A stretch of 32,764 nucleotides of DNA, taken from NCBI GenBank assembly GCA_902525595.1, contig CABZHO010000009.1, positions 1-32,764 on the forward strand. Direction: 5' to 3'. How positions within the stretch are numbered: the stretch's first letter is position 1; each line of letters opens with the position of its first letter. Below the pieces are notes generated by a model. It was not told where the DNA came from. It worked only from the letters and a program-made list of their open reading frames with translations, and did not search any database. The position numbers and the translations under genes are program-made. Below are positions 16,943 to 28,163 of this stretch, piece by piece. Origin of the DNA: an uncultured Pelagibacteraceae bacterium (lineage in GTDB: Bacteria; Pseudomonadota; Alphaproteobacteria; Pelagibacterales; AG-422-B15).

Positions 16943-17872
16943 ATGGACAATGACATAGCAATATCTGTAGAAAATTTAAAAAAGATTTACAGTTCTAATA
17001 CCCCTAATCAAAAAGTGGCTCTTCAAGACGTATCTTTAAGCATAAAAAGAGGCTCTATTTTTGGACTTCTTGGTCCAAACGGTGCTGGGAAATCAACCTT
17101 TATTAATATATTAGCTGATCTGGTCAGAAAGACCTCAGGTAAAATTACTATCATGGGATACGATCATGAAAAATATTTAAAAAAAGTAAAAGGACTGATG
17201 GGTATTGTGCCCCAAGAGTTAAATATTGATCCTTTTTTTTCACCATATGAATTACTAGAAATACAAGCTGGGTTATATGGAATTCCAAAGAAAAATAGAA
17301 AAACAGAGAGTATTTTAGAGCTTCTTGCGCTTGAAGATAAAGCGCATGCTTACGCGCGAACATTATCAGGTGGAATGAGAAGACGTTTATTAATTGCAAA
17401 ATCAATGGTTCATGATCCTGATATACTTATTCTTGATGAGCCAACTGCTGGAGTTGATGTTGAGTTACGAACAAACCTTTGGAAAAATATTAATAAATTA
17501 AATAAGTTGGGAAAAACTATTATTATTACAACACATTATTTGCACGAAGCAGAGGAATTATGTAAAGAAGTTGGGATCATCGATGATGGAAAACTTATTG
17601 CCTCAGATACGACTTATAATATCAAATCAATGATTGATAATAGACAAATTGTAATAAATACTTTCAACTCAAATTTTAAATTAGAAATATTTAAAAAAAT
17701 GAATATTGAAACTATTTTTAACAATAATATTTTAGAAATTAATTATAAGCCAAGTGAGGTCAATTTTAATCAAGTATTGGATGCAATTCATAAATCCGAT
17801 ATTCAAATAAAAGATATGTCAATTAATGAGACCAATCTTGAAGACGTATTTTTAAAACTTACTAAGAGTTAG
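16943..17872 (+). CDS. ABC transporter ATP-binding protein (ABC-2 type), no adjacent permease
   Basis: Nucleotide-binding subunit of about 309 aa. Walker A is GPNGAGKST at 44-52, the signature LSGGMRRR at 141-148, Walker B ILILDEPTAGVD at 161-172, and the switch histidine lies in TTHYLHEAEEL. The sequence fits the ABC-2 export group (CcmA/NodI/DrrA-like), which normally pairs with a separate membrane protein. The next gene is instead convergent and encodes an RND transporter, so the permease must be encoded elsewhere or be missing. I use the ATG at 16943; an in-frame TTG nine bases earlier is less likely. It diverges from the CHCC gene and overlaps the RND gene end by 11 bp. Confidence 0.9.
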   Translation: MDNDIAISVENLKKIYSSNTPNQKVALQDVSLSIKRGSIFGLLGPNGAGKSTFINILADLVRKTSGKITIMGYDHEKYLKKVKGLMGIVPQELNIDPFFSPYELLEIQAGLYGIPKKNRKTESILELLALEDKAHAYARTLSGGMRRRLLIAKSMVHDPDILILDEPTAGVDVELRTNLWKNINKLNKLGKTIIITTHYLHEAEELCKEVGIIDDGKLIASDTTYNIKSMIDNRQIVINTFNSNFKLEIFKKMNIETIFNNNILEINYKPSEVNFNQVLDAIHKSDIQIKDMSINETNLEDVFLKLTKS

Positions 17873-20546
17873 ATTGTTTTCTTGGAAATAACTTATCAAG
17901 TACCACAGCAAGGGCTGGGAGTGTCGTCATCGCACAAATCATATTAATGATGAACATAAAAGTTAGAAGTGATCCCATGTCAGCTTGAAATTTAAGAGCT
18001 GAAAATGACCATGTTGATACACCAACCGCTAGCGTTATAGCGGTAAATACCACAGCAGCACCAGTATTTGCAAATGTATGTTCAAATGCCTCAGTTATAT
18101 TCATACCTTCTTTTAGTCGTAATTGCGTTCTGTTGTATATATAAAAAGCATAATCTACACCAATTCCAACAGCGAGAACCATAACTGGAAGAGTTGATAC
18201 CTTTAACCCTATTTGAGCTAAATCCATAAAGGCATATCCTAGCATAGTCGCAAAAGTTAACGGAACTGTACAACAAATTGTTGCTCTCCAGTCCAAATAA
18301 GTAACAAATACTAAAATTACGATGACAATATATACAATTATCATCATGGGAAGCTCTCCTTTTTCAATAACTTCATTCGTAGCATGCTGAATTCCAACAG
18401 TACCACTTGCCAATCGATGTTTTATTTCATCCGTCTCATATATAATATTTTGGAATTCAGGATTATTGTTAAAGAAATTTTTTATTGCTGTATCAGATTG
18501 CTTAATATCTTTTACTCTAAAATTAACACTTTCATCATAGGAATCTATAGCCCTGTAATAATTACCTAGATTTCCCACAAATAAATTTCTTGAATTAAAT
18601 CCTTGTTCATACGCCCAGTCAGTGAATTCATCGTCGTTAAATATCTTTGGACTTTGAATATTTTGTAAATCTTCAATATTTGTTTCTTCGCCACCTAAAG
18701 CTTCAACAAGAGGAATAATATTTGTACCTTCTGTAGGTCGCGCAATTAGTGTTTTGAAAGTTATAGTTTCACCTAGTTCTCTAAATTTCACATTGTATTC
18801 TTCTATCTTCTCAATTAAATGACTAATGGTAGTTGCTTTGTGGTCTTCCGTAAAAACGTAGATTGGCATTATTGAGCATGCCTGATTTATTAGTCCTGTC
18901 GATGGATCTACAATACTTGTTGCAAAAGCAAGAGCAGGTTCGTTATGAGGTAAATAAGTCCATTTCAAGTTTCCTTCGGCGTAACCACTAAGGGCAGTCT
19001 GTGCTACACTTGAGAGAGATATGACTTTTGTAACACCAGGAATATTTTCTAAATACCAATGTAAATTATTCTGCGCATCTATCACATAATTAGATCTGCA
19101 TGGATTAATTCCAAAGGTTTCACCGGCTTCAGTGATAACAACTAATATATCTGTAGTAACATTGTACCTTTTAGTAATCTCAGTTATATCTCGATTATAT
19201 CGTGCTTCGGGTCGTAATTCTGGTGCTCCCGCATGGAGGTCACCTACATGTCTATCTGAAGCAAGATATGCAGCTCCCGCAAATAAAACAGCGCTTGTGC
19301 AGAGAGTAATAACTGCTTGTTTGGGTCTCGCTAATTTTGCAAAAAAGCCCATTAGATTTTGTCTGTATGATATAGCTGCTTGAGCCCTTATAGCAAAACT
19401 TTCATTATACCTTGCATACGATGCTGCAAGCGGGAGCATAATCAAATTAGTAACGATTTTAAATGCTATTCCAATAGACGCTGTTATGCCAAGCTCTTGG
19501 ATCATACCTATCGGCAATAGGATTAATGTTCCGAAGCCAACCAAGTCTGTAACCAATGCCATTGAACCAGGTATAATTAGTCTTGAAAATGAAGCTCGTG
19601 CAGCATATTCAGCAGTTCCACCTTCAATAACTTCTTTGGTAATTTGATTAACTTGTTGAATACCATGAGAAACACCAATTGCAAAAACCAGGAATGGTAC
19701 GAGTATAGCAAGAGGGTCAAGACCAAAACCAAGTATTTTCAACATTCCAAATTGCCAAATTAATGAGGTCAGCGAACATAGAAGGGGCAAAAATGTAAGT
19801 GTCCAGGATCTTGAGTACCAGTACACAGCTAATACTGTTAAAAGAAAAGCTAAGCCAAAAAATATAACTACATTATATGCTTGGTTTGCAATGTCAGAGA
19901 TCATTTTTGCGAAACCAGTTATTTCAACTTTATAAATCCCTGTTTCAAATTCATCCCTAATTACTTCAATCTCTTGACCCAGATTTAAATAGTCAAGTTT
20001 TTTACCAGTTGAACGATTATATTCAGTCAGTTCAACTTTAATTAAAGAAGAGGTAAAATCATTTGAAACAATACTACCGACATGACCACCTGTAAGTATT
20101 CTCTCTCTAATTTTATTTATTTCTTCTTCTGATAATTTGTCTGGAGTTAAATTTCCAGGTATAACCTCGGTACTCTCAAAGCCTTCCTCAGTTACTCTTA
20201 AAACTCTTACATTGGGTGTCCATAATGATTGTAATGATCCTTGATTGACACCGGGTAAGTATCTCATTGTTTGATTGAGCTCGAAGAGTCTGCTTAAATA
20301 ATCTTTATTGAAAATATCACCTTCAGTTGTTCTTAGAGCAACAGTGACACTATTGGTTCCACTTAGATCATTTTGATATTCATAATACGTTTTTACAAAC
20401 TCGTGATTACCAGGCAATTGCTTCGCAAATCCAGCATCCATTCTTATTTGAACTGCAAAATATCCCATCACAATTGTGAGCAAGACAAAGCTCATAAGAA
20501 CAGGAAATCGAAATTTAAAAAACCAATCTTCTATTTTTTGCAACAT
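17862..20546 (-). CDS. MMPL/RND-family transporter
   Basis: Large membrane transporter of 894 aa with the two-fold RND plan: a first helix at about 14-34, a long periplasmic loop, five helices at about 219-385, a second periplasmic loop, and a last helix bundle at about 740-885. GVSHGIQQVNQ near residue 292 and GIGVDYAFYIYNR near 806 are the paired MMPL-type signature motifs, whose charged residues serve proton coupling. It resembles the hopanoid/lipid-type RND group more than drug-efflux AcrB. No membrane-fusion or outer-membrane partner is nearby, which is usual for MMPL proteins. Its start faces the diiron protein gene across about 230 bp. Substrate unknown; a lipid is possible. Confidence 0.88.
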   Translation of the reverse strand: MLQKIEDWFFKFRFPVLMSFVLLTIVMGYFAVQIRMDAGFAKQLPGNHEFVKTYYEYQNDLSGTNSVTVALRTTEGDIFNKDYLSRLFELNQTMRYLPGVNQGSLQSLWTPNVRVLRVTEEGFESTEVIPGNLTPDKLSEEEINKIRERILTGGHVGSIVSNDFTSSLIKVELTEYNRSTGKKLDYLNLGQEIEVIRDEFETGIYKVEITGFAKMISDIANQAYNVVIFFGLAFLLTVLAVYWYSRSWTLTFLPLLCSLTSLIWQFGMLKILGFGLDPLAILVPFLVFAIGVSHGIQQVNQITKEVIEGGTAEYAARASFSRLIIPGSMALVTDLVGFGTLILLPIGMIQELGITASIGIAFKIVTNLIMLPLAASYARYNESFAIRAQAAISYRQNLMGFFAKLARPKQAVITLCTSAVLFAGAAYLASDRHVGDLHAGAPELRPEARYNRDITEITKRYNVTTDILVVITEAGETFGINPCRSNYVIDAQNNLHWYLENIPGVTKVISLSSVAQTALSGYAEGNLKWTYLPHNEPALAFATSIVDPSTGLINQACSIMPIYVFTEDHKATTISHLIEKIEEYNVKFRELGETITFKTLIARPTEGTNIIPLVEALGGEETNIEDLQNIQSPKIFNDDEFTDWAYEQGFNSRNLFVGNLGNYYRAIDSYDESVNFRVKDIKQSDTAIKNFFNNNPEFQNIIYETDEIKHRLASGTVGIQHATNEVIEKGELPMMIIVYIVIVILVFVTYLDWRATICCTVPLTFATMLGYAFMDLAQIGLKVSTLPVMVLAVGIGVDYAFYIYNRTQLRLKEGMNITEAFEHTFANTGAAVVFTAITLAVGVSTWSFSALKFQADMGSLLTFMFIINMICAMTTLPALAVVLDKLFPRKQSNS

Positions 20547-20593
20547 GATTTAAGAACAGGATAAATAATAGTGGCTAAAAATATGAGAAAATA

Positions 20594-20649
20594 AGCATTT
20601 TGTACAATAATAAATTTTCATAGTAATAAAAAATATAAATCAAAATGCT
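20594..20649. repeat. 9-bp perfect inverted repeat in divergent gap
   Basis: AGCATTTTG at 20594-20602 and its exact complement CAAAATGCT at 20641-20649 face each other across 38 bp. They lie in the gap between the divergent RND and diiron genes, closer to the RND start. It could be a regulator site pair or a long-loop hairpin, or chance pairing in AT-rich DNA. Confidence 0.5.
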
Positions 20650-20677
20650 CTAAAAAAAAATATGACAATAATTATTT

Positions 20678-20709
20678 TTGATTTTAAATAATTGATTTTA
20701 TTGATTTAA
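20678..20709. repeat. Three direct copies of TTGATTTWA
   Basis: TTGATTTTA occurs at 20678-20686 and 20692-20700, and TTGATTTAA at 20701-20709. Copy starts are 14 and 9 bp apart. They end about 35 bp before the -35 region of the probable diiron-gene promoter, a position that would suit a transcription-factor site. Function is not shown. Confidence 0.5.
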
Positions 20710-20743
20710 TCTAGAAAAAAAATGAGAATATGTTCACTAATTA

Positions 20744-20772
20744 TTTAACTTTTGTAAATTACCGTGTATAAT
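20744..20772 (+). promoter_or_regulatory. Probable promoter of the diiron protein gene
   Basis: A perfect TATAAT at 20767-20772 ends six bases before the ATG at 20779. A weak -35, TTTAAC at 20744-20749, lies 17 bp upstream. If the hexamer is used, transcription would begin at or next to the A of the ATG, giving a leaderless message. It also argues against the GTG at 20764 as the start. Confidence 0.45.
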
Positions 20773-20778
20773 TTGCAA

Positions 20779-21975
20779 ATGGTTGAATTCAGTCAAAAAG
20801 TAGATTTTGCAAAAATTTATGTAAAAGATCAATTTTTTAAATTGAAGAGAAAATGGCAGTTATCGCAAAATGGTAAGAATGCCATGAATAAAGATCCTGC
20901 CTATAATGCAACTAATCCTCACCATTTCATTCCAATGATTGAGAAGGATAGATATATTGAAAGAGTTGAAAGCTTTGACCAAATGATCTCTGCTACTCAT
21001 AAACATTTTTGGGATCCAAATGACAAAACATATATAGATTTTGATCAACCATTTGATATGGAAAATGAATACATTGTTGATCCTAGAGTCTTTTGTATGG
21101 AACTTAGGATTCCATCAATTGCAGAAAAACTTACTGAGAAACAAAAAATAAAATTAAACAATGAAAGTTTTAGATGGGTGCTCTCTCAGATTCTGCATGG
21201 AGAACAAGGGGCATTATCTCTAAGTGCTAGTTTATGTCATATATTGAAGGATCCAGGTGCTCAAGAGTATGCAGCAAATCAAACAAGAGAAGAGGCTAGA
21301 CACGTTACTGGCTTTACTAACTATATTAAATCAAGATGGGGATCTCCATATCCTGTCGGACCTACACTAGGAAGAACTCTAGAGCAGATTGTTTCGTCTG
21401 ATGAAGTCTATAAAAAAATTGTTGGTATGCAAATGATGATTGAAGGTCTTGCAATGGGAGCTTTTGGAATGGCTCATCAAGACACTAATGATCCACTACT
21501 TAAAACTCTTTTAAAATACACGATGAGTGATGAAGCATTTCACCACAAGTTTGGAAAAATTTGGGCTGATAGAACTGTACCAAAGCTATCAGAGGCTGAA
21601 AGATACAAAGTAGAAGATTGGTCAGCAATGATTTTTAAAGATTTACTATATAATCTAGTAAATCCTTGGGAAAAGAAAGCAATTTATGAAAGTGTTGGTC
21701 TAGATCATAGATTTGTAACAAAGGCATTTATGGAAGAGTTTGATCGTGACTCAGTTATTAGAGAAGAAATGATGGAGAGCAATAATATTTTTAGAGTTTT
21801 GTGTAAAACTCTTCTCAAGGCAAATATCATTACAAAAAGGACGAAAAAAACATACGCTGAATTCGTTGATATGGAAGAGCTAAACGCTGAGGACGATGAA
21901 GTGGCTGGTATTGATATAGCCAATGAGGGATTAGCAAACCTGGAACGTATTAACCAGGGTAAAAAAGTTGCCTAA
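20779..21975 (+). CDS. Ferritin-like diiron carboxylate protein of unknown substrate
   Basis: Soluble protein of 398 aa from the ATG at 20779. The metal ligands of a carboxylate-bridged diiron site are visible in order: Glu142 in LHGEQGAL, Glu172 and His175 in REEARH, Glu222 in MIEGLAMG, and Glu252 and His255 in SDEAFHH. This E, ExxH, E, ExxH order is that of ribonucleotide reductase R2-like and AurF-like N-oxygenase folds. The N-terminal 100 residues and the acidic C-terminal tail (about 355-398) match nothing I recognise. An oxidase or oxygenase role is inferred. It diverges from the RND transporter and converges on regA, with 32 bp to the regA stop. A GTG five codons earlier is the alternative start. 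Confidence 0.8.
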   Translation: MVEFSQKVDFAKIYVKDQFFKLKRKWQLSQNGKNAMNKDPAYNATNPHHFIPMIEKDRYIERVESFDQMISATHKHFWDPNDKTYIDFDQPFDMENEYIVDPRVFCMELRIPSIAEKLTEKQKIKLNNESFRWVLSQILHGEQGALSLSASLCHILKDPGAQEYAANQTREEARHVTGFTNYIKSRWGSPYPVGPTLGRTLEQIVSSDEVYKKIVGMQMMIEGLAMGAFGMAHQDTNDPLLKTLLKYTMSDEAFHHKFGKIWADRTVPKLSEAERYKVEDWSAMIFKDLLYNLVNPWEKKAIYESVGLDHRFVTKAFMEEFDRDSVIREEMMESNNIFRVLCKTLLKANIITKRTKKTYAEFVDMEELNAEDDEVAGIDIANEGLANLERINQGKKVA

Positions 21976-22007
21976 CTCCAAAGATTTATAATTAAATATT
22001 GTTTCTT

Positions 22008-22565
22008 TTACCTAGGTGACTTCTTTTGAAGTATTCTTTGCAATGTTCTTCTGTGCATTTTAAGCCGTCTCGCAGTTTCAGAAACATTTCTATTACATAA
22101 TTCGTAAACTCTTAATATATGTTCCCATTTTACTCTATCGGCTGACATTGGATTTATTGGTGGCTCTGGAGTTGAAGTATAAGGGGCCTTTAAGGCTGCC
22201 TCGATGTCATCTGCATCTGCAGGTTTGGCTAAATAGTCACATGCACCTTCTTTAACAGCTGCGACAGCAGTAGGTATGTTGCCATAACCAGTAAGCATAA
22301 CTATTTTACTATCAGATCTACTTCCGGACAGTATTGATACAATTTCTAAACCATTTCCATCATTTAGTCTAAGATCTATTACAGCATATTTAGGAGATTT
22401 TTCTCTCAATAATAATTTTGCCTCTTTAACAGACGAAGCTCCATAAGCATCAAACCCTTTTCTTTTCATTGCTGTGATTAATCTATTCCTAAATACATCA
22501 TCATCATCAAGTATCATCAAAGTCTGATCTGATATTTTTGTTAATCCTTCATTAATATTATTCAT
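22008..22565 (-). CDS. regA: Redox response regulator RegA (ActR/PrrA)
   Basis: Two-domain regulator of 185 aa, the standard length. The receiver has acidic residues near 20-22, phospho-acceptor Asp64 (VIDLRLNDGNG), Thr92 and Lys114-Pro115. After a proline-rich linker, residues 138-185 form a Fis-type helix-turn-helix: PMSADRVKWEHI and NVSETARRLKMHRRTLQRIL, almost identical to the conserved block of the RegA/ActR/PrrA family. This regulator controls respiration, energy and redox genes with oxygen and quinone state. It overlaps the end of regB by 8 bp. The usual neighbour senC is absent here. Confidence 0.95.
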   Translation of the reverse strand: MNNINEGLTKISDQTLMILDDDDVFRNRLITAMKRKGFDAYGASSVKEAKLLLREKSPKYAVIDLRLNDGNGLEIVSILSGSRSDSKIVMLTGYGNIPTAVAAVKEGACDYLAKPADADDIEAALKAPYTSTPEPPINPMSADRVKWEHILRVYELCNRNVSETARRLKMHRRTLQRILQKKSPR

Positions 22566-23868
22566 TTTTAAAACCTATTTCACTTTTTAATAAATTAATG
22601 TGAACACATCCTCCCCCATCTTCTTTATTTGAAAATTTAATCTCCCCTTTCAACTTTGCAAGTAAGTTTTTAGATATGAATAATCCTAGACCTAATCCTT
22701 TCTTAGCACTTTTATTGCTATTTTGAACATAGGGCTCACCTAAAAATGGATAAATTTCCTGGGCAAAACCTGGACCATCATCTTCAACCGTAATAGCAAT
22801 AATATTGCTCTTATTTTCAAGGTTTATGTCAATTAATGAATTGGCATGTTTATATGCATTATCAATAATGTTTGTAATTGATTGAACTAATTCAGCAGAC
22901 CTTGATACAGTAACTTTACCCTCATCAAAAGACTGATCGGCATTAATCTTTATGTCTATATCTTGAGTGCTATATGTAGAAATAATTTCATTGATGAGTC
23001 GAACAAAATCTAATTGGTTTATAAATTCGTTACTGTTATCCGAAAGACTATTTGATCGAAGCCTCTCAAGTATTTCTCTGCATCGTTTTAATTGAGATTG
23101 AATAAGAGAGATATCTTCTGAGTATTCAGAATCTTGTTTATTATTCTCAAGTTCCTTGGCGATGATAGAAATCGTTGATAGCGGAGTACCTAATTCATGA
23201 ACTGCTGCTGCTGTTAGGCTCATTAATGCTGATACTTTTTCTTCATTTGAAAGTGCTAGTTGAGTTTCCTTGAGGGCCATTTCTGTTTTTCTCGACTCAT
23301 CCGCTACTCTAAAACAATAAGCTGTAATAAATATTGAAGTAATTATTAAGGCTGTCCAAATTGAAAAGATTTCAAATTCTGTAAATCTAAAATTTGAAAT
23401 TTGATTTATATTACTTTCAAGTGGGTAATAAAAAAATTGCAGAAAACTGAGCGATACTATAGCCAACAAAGTTATAAATATTATTCTCTTAAGATCAAGG
23501 TACGTTGCAGAAATAACTAATGGAGCAAGTATAAAAATACAAAAAGGATTATTAAGTCCACCGGTGAAAAATAAAAATGAGGTCAATTGAATAAGATCAA
23601 ATATTAAATAAAAAAATGTTTCCTTGTAGTTCAAAATTTTTGTAAGTGGGTAAATTATACTGACAACTATATTCAGAATTACACTTGTAAGAATCAATGG
23701 AATACAAAAATAAATATTGAAAGAAATTTCAAAATAAAAATAAGCAATAATAACGGCTGCAAATTGACCAAATATGGCTATCCATCTTATGAGATTTAAC
23801 GTCCTTAACTTCAGATTTATATCTTCGTCTTTGATTTCTTTTATTTGTTCAGTCAACTTCAATCTCAT
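22558..23868 (-). CDS. regB: Redox sensor kinase RegB (ActS/PrrB)
   Basis: Membrane histidine kinase of 436 aa. About six hydrophobic segments span residues 27-185. The quinone-linked loop motif GGLNNPF lies at 103-109. The H-box AAVHELGTPLSTIS carries His224. Thirty-nine residues later comes Cys263 in QLKRCREILERL, at the position of the redox-active cysteine known in Rhodobacter RegB (His225, Cys265). The ATPase domain has NIIDNAYKHA, EDDGPGFA and GLGLGLFISKNLLAKLKG. The kinase likely signals aerobic versus reduced respiratory state to RegA encoded directly downstream with an 8-bp overlap. It diverges from the YgjP-type protease by 40 bp. Confidence 0.94.
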   Translation of the reverse strand: MRLKLTEQIKEIKDEDINLKLRTLNLIRWIAIFGQFAAVIIAYFYFEISFNIYFCIPLILTSVILNIVVSIIYPLTKILNYKETFFYLIFDLIQLTSFLFFTGGLNNPFCIFILAPLVISATYLDLKRIIFITLLAIVSLSFLQFFYYPLESNINQISNFRFTEFEIFSIWTALIITSIFITAYCFRVADESRKTEMALKETQLALSNEEKVSALMSLTAAAVHELGTPLSTISIIAKELENNKQDSEYSEDISLIQSQLKRCREILERLRSNSLSDNSNEFINQLDFVRLINEIISTYSTQDIDIKINADQSFDEGKVTVSRSAELVQSITNIIDNAYKHANSLIDINLENKSNIIAITVEDDGPGFAQEIYPFLGEPYVQNSNKSAKKGLGLGLFISKNLLAKLKGEIKFSNKEDGGGCVHINLLKSEIGFKNE

Positions 23869-23896
23869 TTATGGTTAAATAAGTTTAATAATAATC

Positions 23897-23902
23897 TATA
23901 GT
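23897..23902 (+). promoter_or_regulatory. Possible -10 element of the YgjP-type gene
   Basis: TATAGT ends six bases before the ATG at 23909, the same spacing as at the diiron gene. The gap to divergent regB is only 40 bp, so any promoter must lie about here. No clear -35 is seen. Confidence 0.3.
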
Positions 23903-23908
23903 CTTTTA

Positions 23909-27036
<3,128 letters not shown>

Positions 27037-27043
27037 TTATACA

Positions 27044-28159
27044 TTATATATTATTTTCAATCTCATGGAAAACTGTTTGATCAGAAATATTTTCAAAAAG
27101 ATTTTTTGAAACACCTGTAAACCAGACTTGTGAGTTAAGTTTTTTTAATTCTTCGAACAAAAAGTCTCGATGATTCTGATCCAAATGAGCCGTTGCTTCA
27201 TCAATCAATAGTATTGGACTTCTTCCATCGTTTTGTTCCTTAATAAGTTTAGCAACTGAAATAAAAATCGATAAAAGAGCTGATTTTTGCTCTCCAGTTG
27301 AGCAATTTTTAATCTCCATTTTATCTTGGATATTGCTCCAAATATCAATACTGACTTTGCTGATATTGTGTGATGTCTTGTTTAGCTCTGCATCAATTTT
27401 TCTTGTATTTACCAAATAGGATTTATAACTCTCAACAAATGTGTTTTTATTATCAGTACTGATTATTTTGCTTATGTCATGACGAAATTCTATTAAACAT
27501 GTCGTAAAAGGCCTATCAATCATCTTTAAGCTACTGTTAAGATTAACAATAAATTGATTCCTATTTTGAATTATCTCGTAAGAACTATTTGAAATTTTAG
27601 CCTCAACTGTATTTAACCATTCATTATCAATTTGAGTATTTTGTAAAATTGCCAATCGTTCTTTTAATAATTTTTGTAGAACTGAATATAATTTTAAATG
27701 GCTTCTATTTAAGTTAAAAATTAGTCGATCAAAAAAATTACGCTTTTCAGAATTACTTTGTAACATTACTTTTTCCATAATAGGTGTAATCCATAAAATA
27801 TTTATAAAATTTAGCAATTCTGACTGATTTATTTTTTCATTATCAGATAAAAGTAAATTATTTTTTTTATCGTTAGTAAAAAAATATTTTTTTAATTCAA
27901 TTTTTCCTGCATCATACTTTAAATTGATTTTTATCTGGAAACCTTTTTCAATTTCATATTTATTAGGCATATCTCTTAAGCTAGCATTTTTGAGTCCTTT
28001 ACCTGGTGAAAAAAGAGATATTGCCTCAAGTATATTTGTTTTTCCTGAGCCGTTTTCACCATTCAAAACCACGAATGGTTTTAGATTATTAATAAAAAAA
28101 TTTTTATGATTTCTAAAATTTATAACTGAAATTTCCTCAATAAACGCATTTGGATACAT
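27044..28159 (-). CDS. recF: DNA replication and repair protein RecF
   Basis: SMC-like ATPase of 371 aa which, with RecO and RecR, loads RecA at gaps. Walker A is GENGSGKT at 34-41, preceded by the family N-terminus with the NFRNHKNF block. The ABC-type signature CSTGEQKSALLSIFISVAKL and Walker B ILLIDEATAHLD are intact, so this is not a decayed copy even though it is lysine- and asparagine-rich. It lies 4 bp after dnaN and 7 bp before gyrB, so it is clearly part of that operon. Confidence 0.96.
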   Translation of the reverse strand: MYPNAFIEEISVINFRNHKNFFINNLKPFVVLNGENGSGKTNILEAISLFSPGKGLKNASLRDMPNKYEIEKGFQIKINLKYDAGKIELKKYFFTNDKKNNLLLSDNEKINQSELLNFINILWITPIMEKVMLQSNSEKRNFFDRLIFNLNRSHLKLYSVLQKLLKERLAILQNTQIDNEWLNTVEAKISNSSYEIIQNRNQFIVNLNSSLKMIDRPFTTCLIEFRHDISKIISTDNKNTFVESYKSYLVNTRKIDAELNKTSHNISKVSIDIWSNIQDKMEIKNCSTGEQKSALLSIFISVAKLIKEQNDGRSPILLIDEATAHLDQNHRDFLFEELKKLNSQVWFTGVSKNLFENISDQTVFHEIENNI

Positions 28160-28163
28160 TCAG

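Noticed and set aside
20764-20778. GTG at 20764 as the start of the diiron protein gene
   Set aside because: The GTG overlaps a perfect TATAAT (20767-20772) that looks like the promoter, and an ATG lies five codons later; the ATG is the better start.
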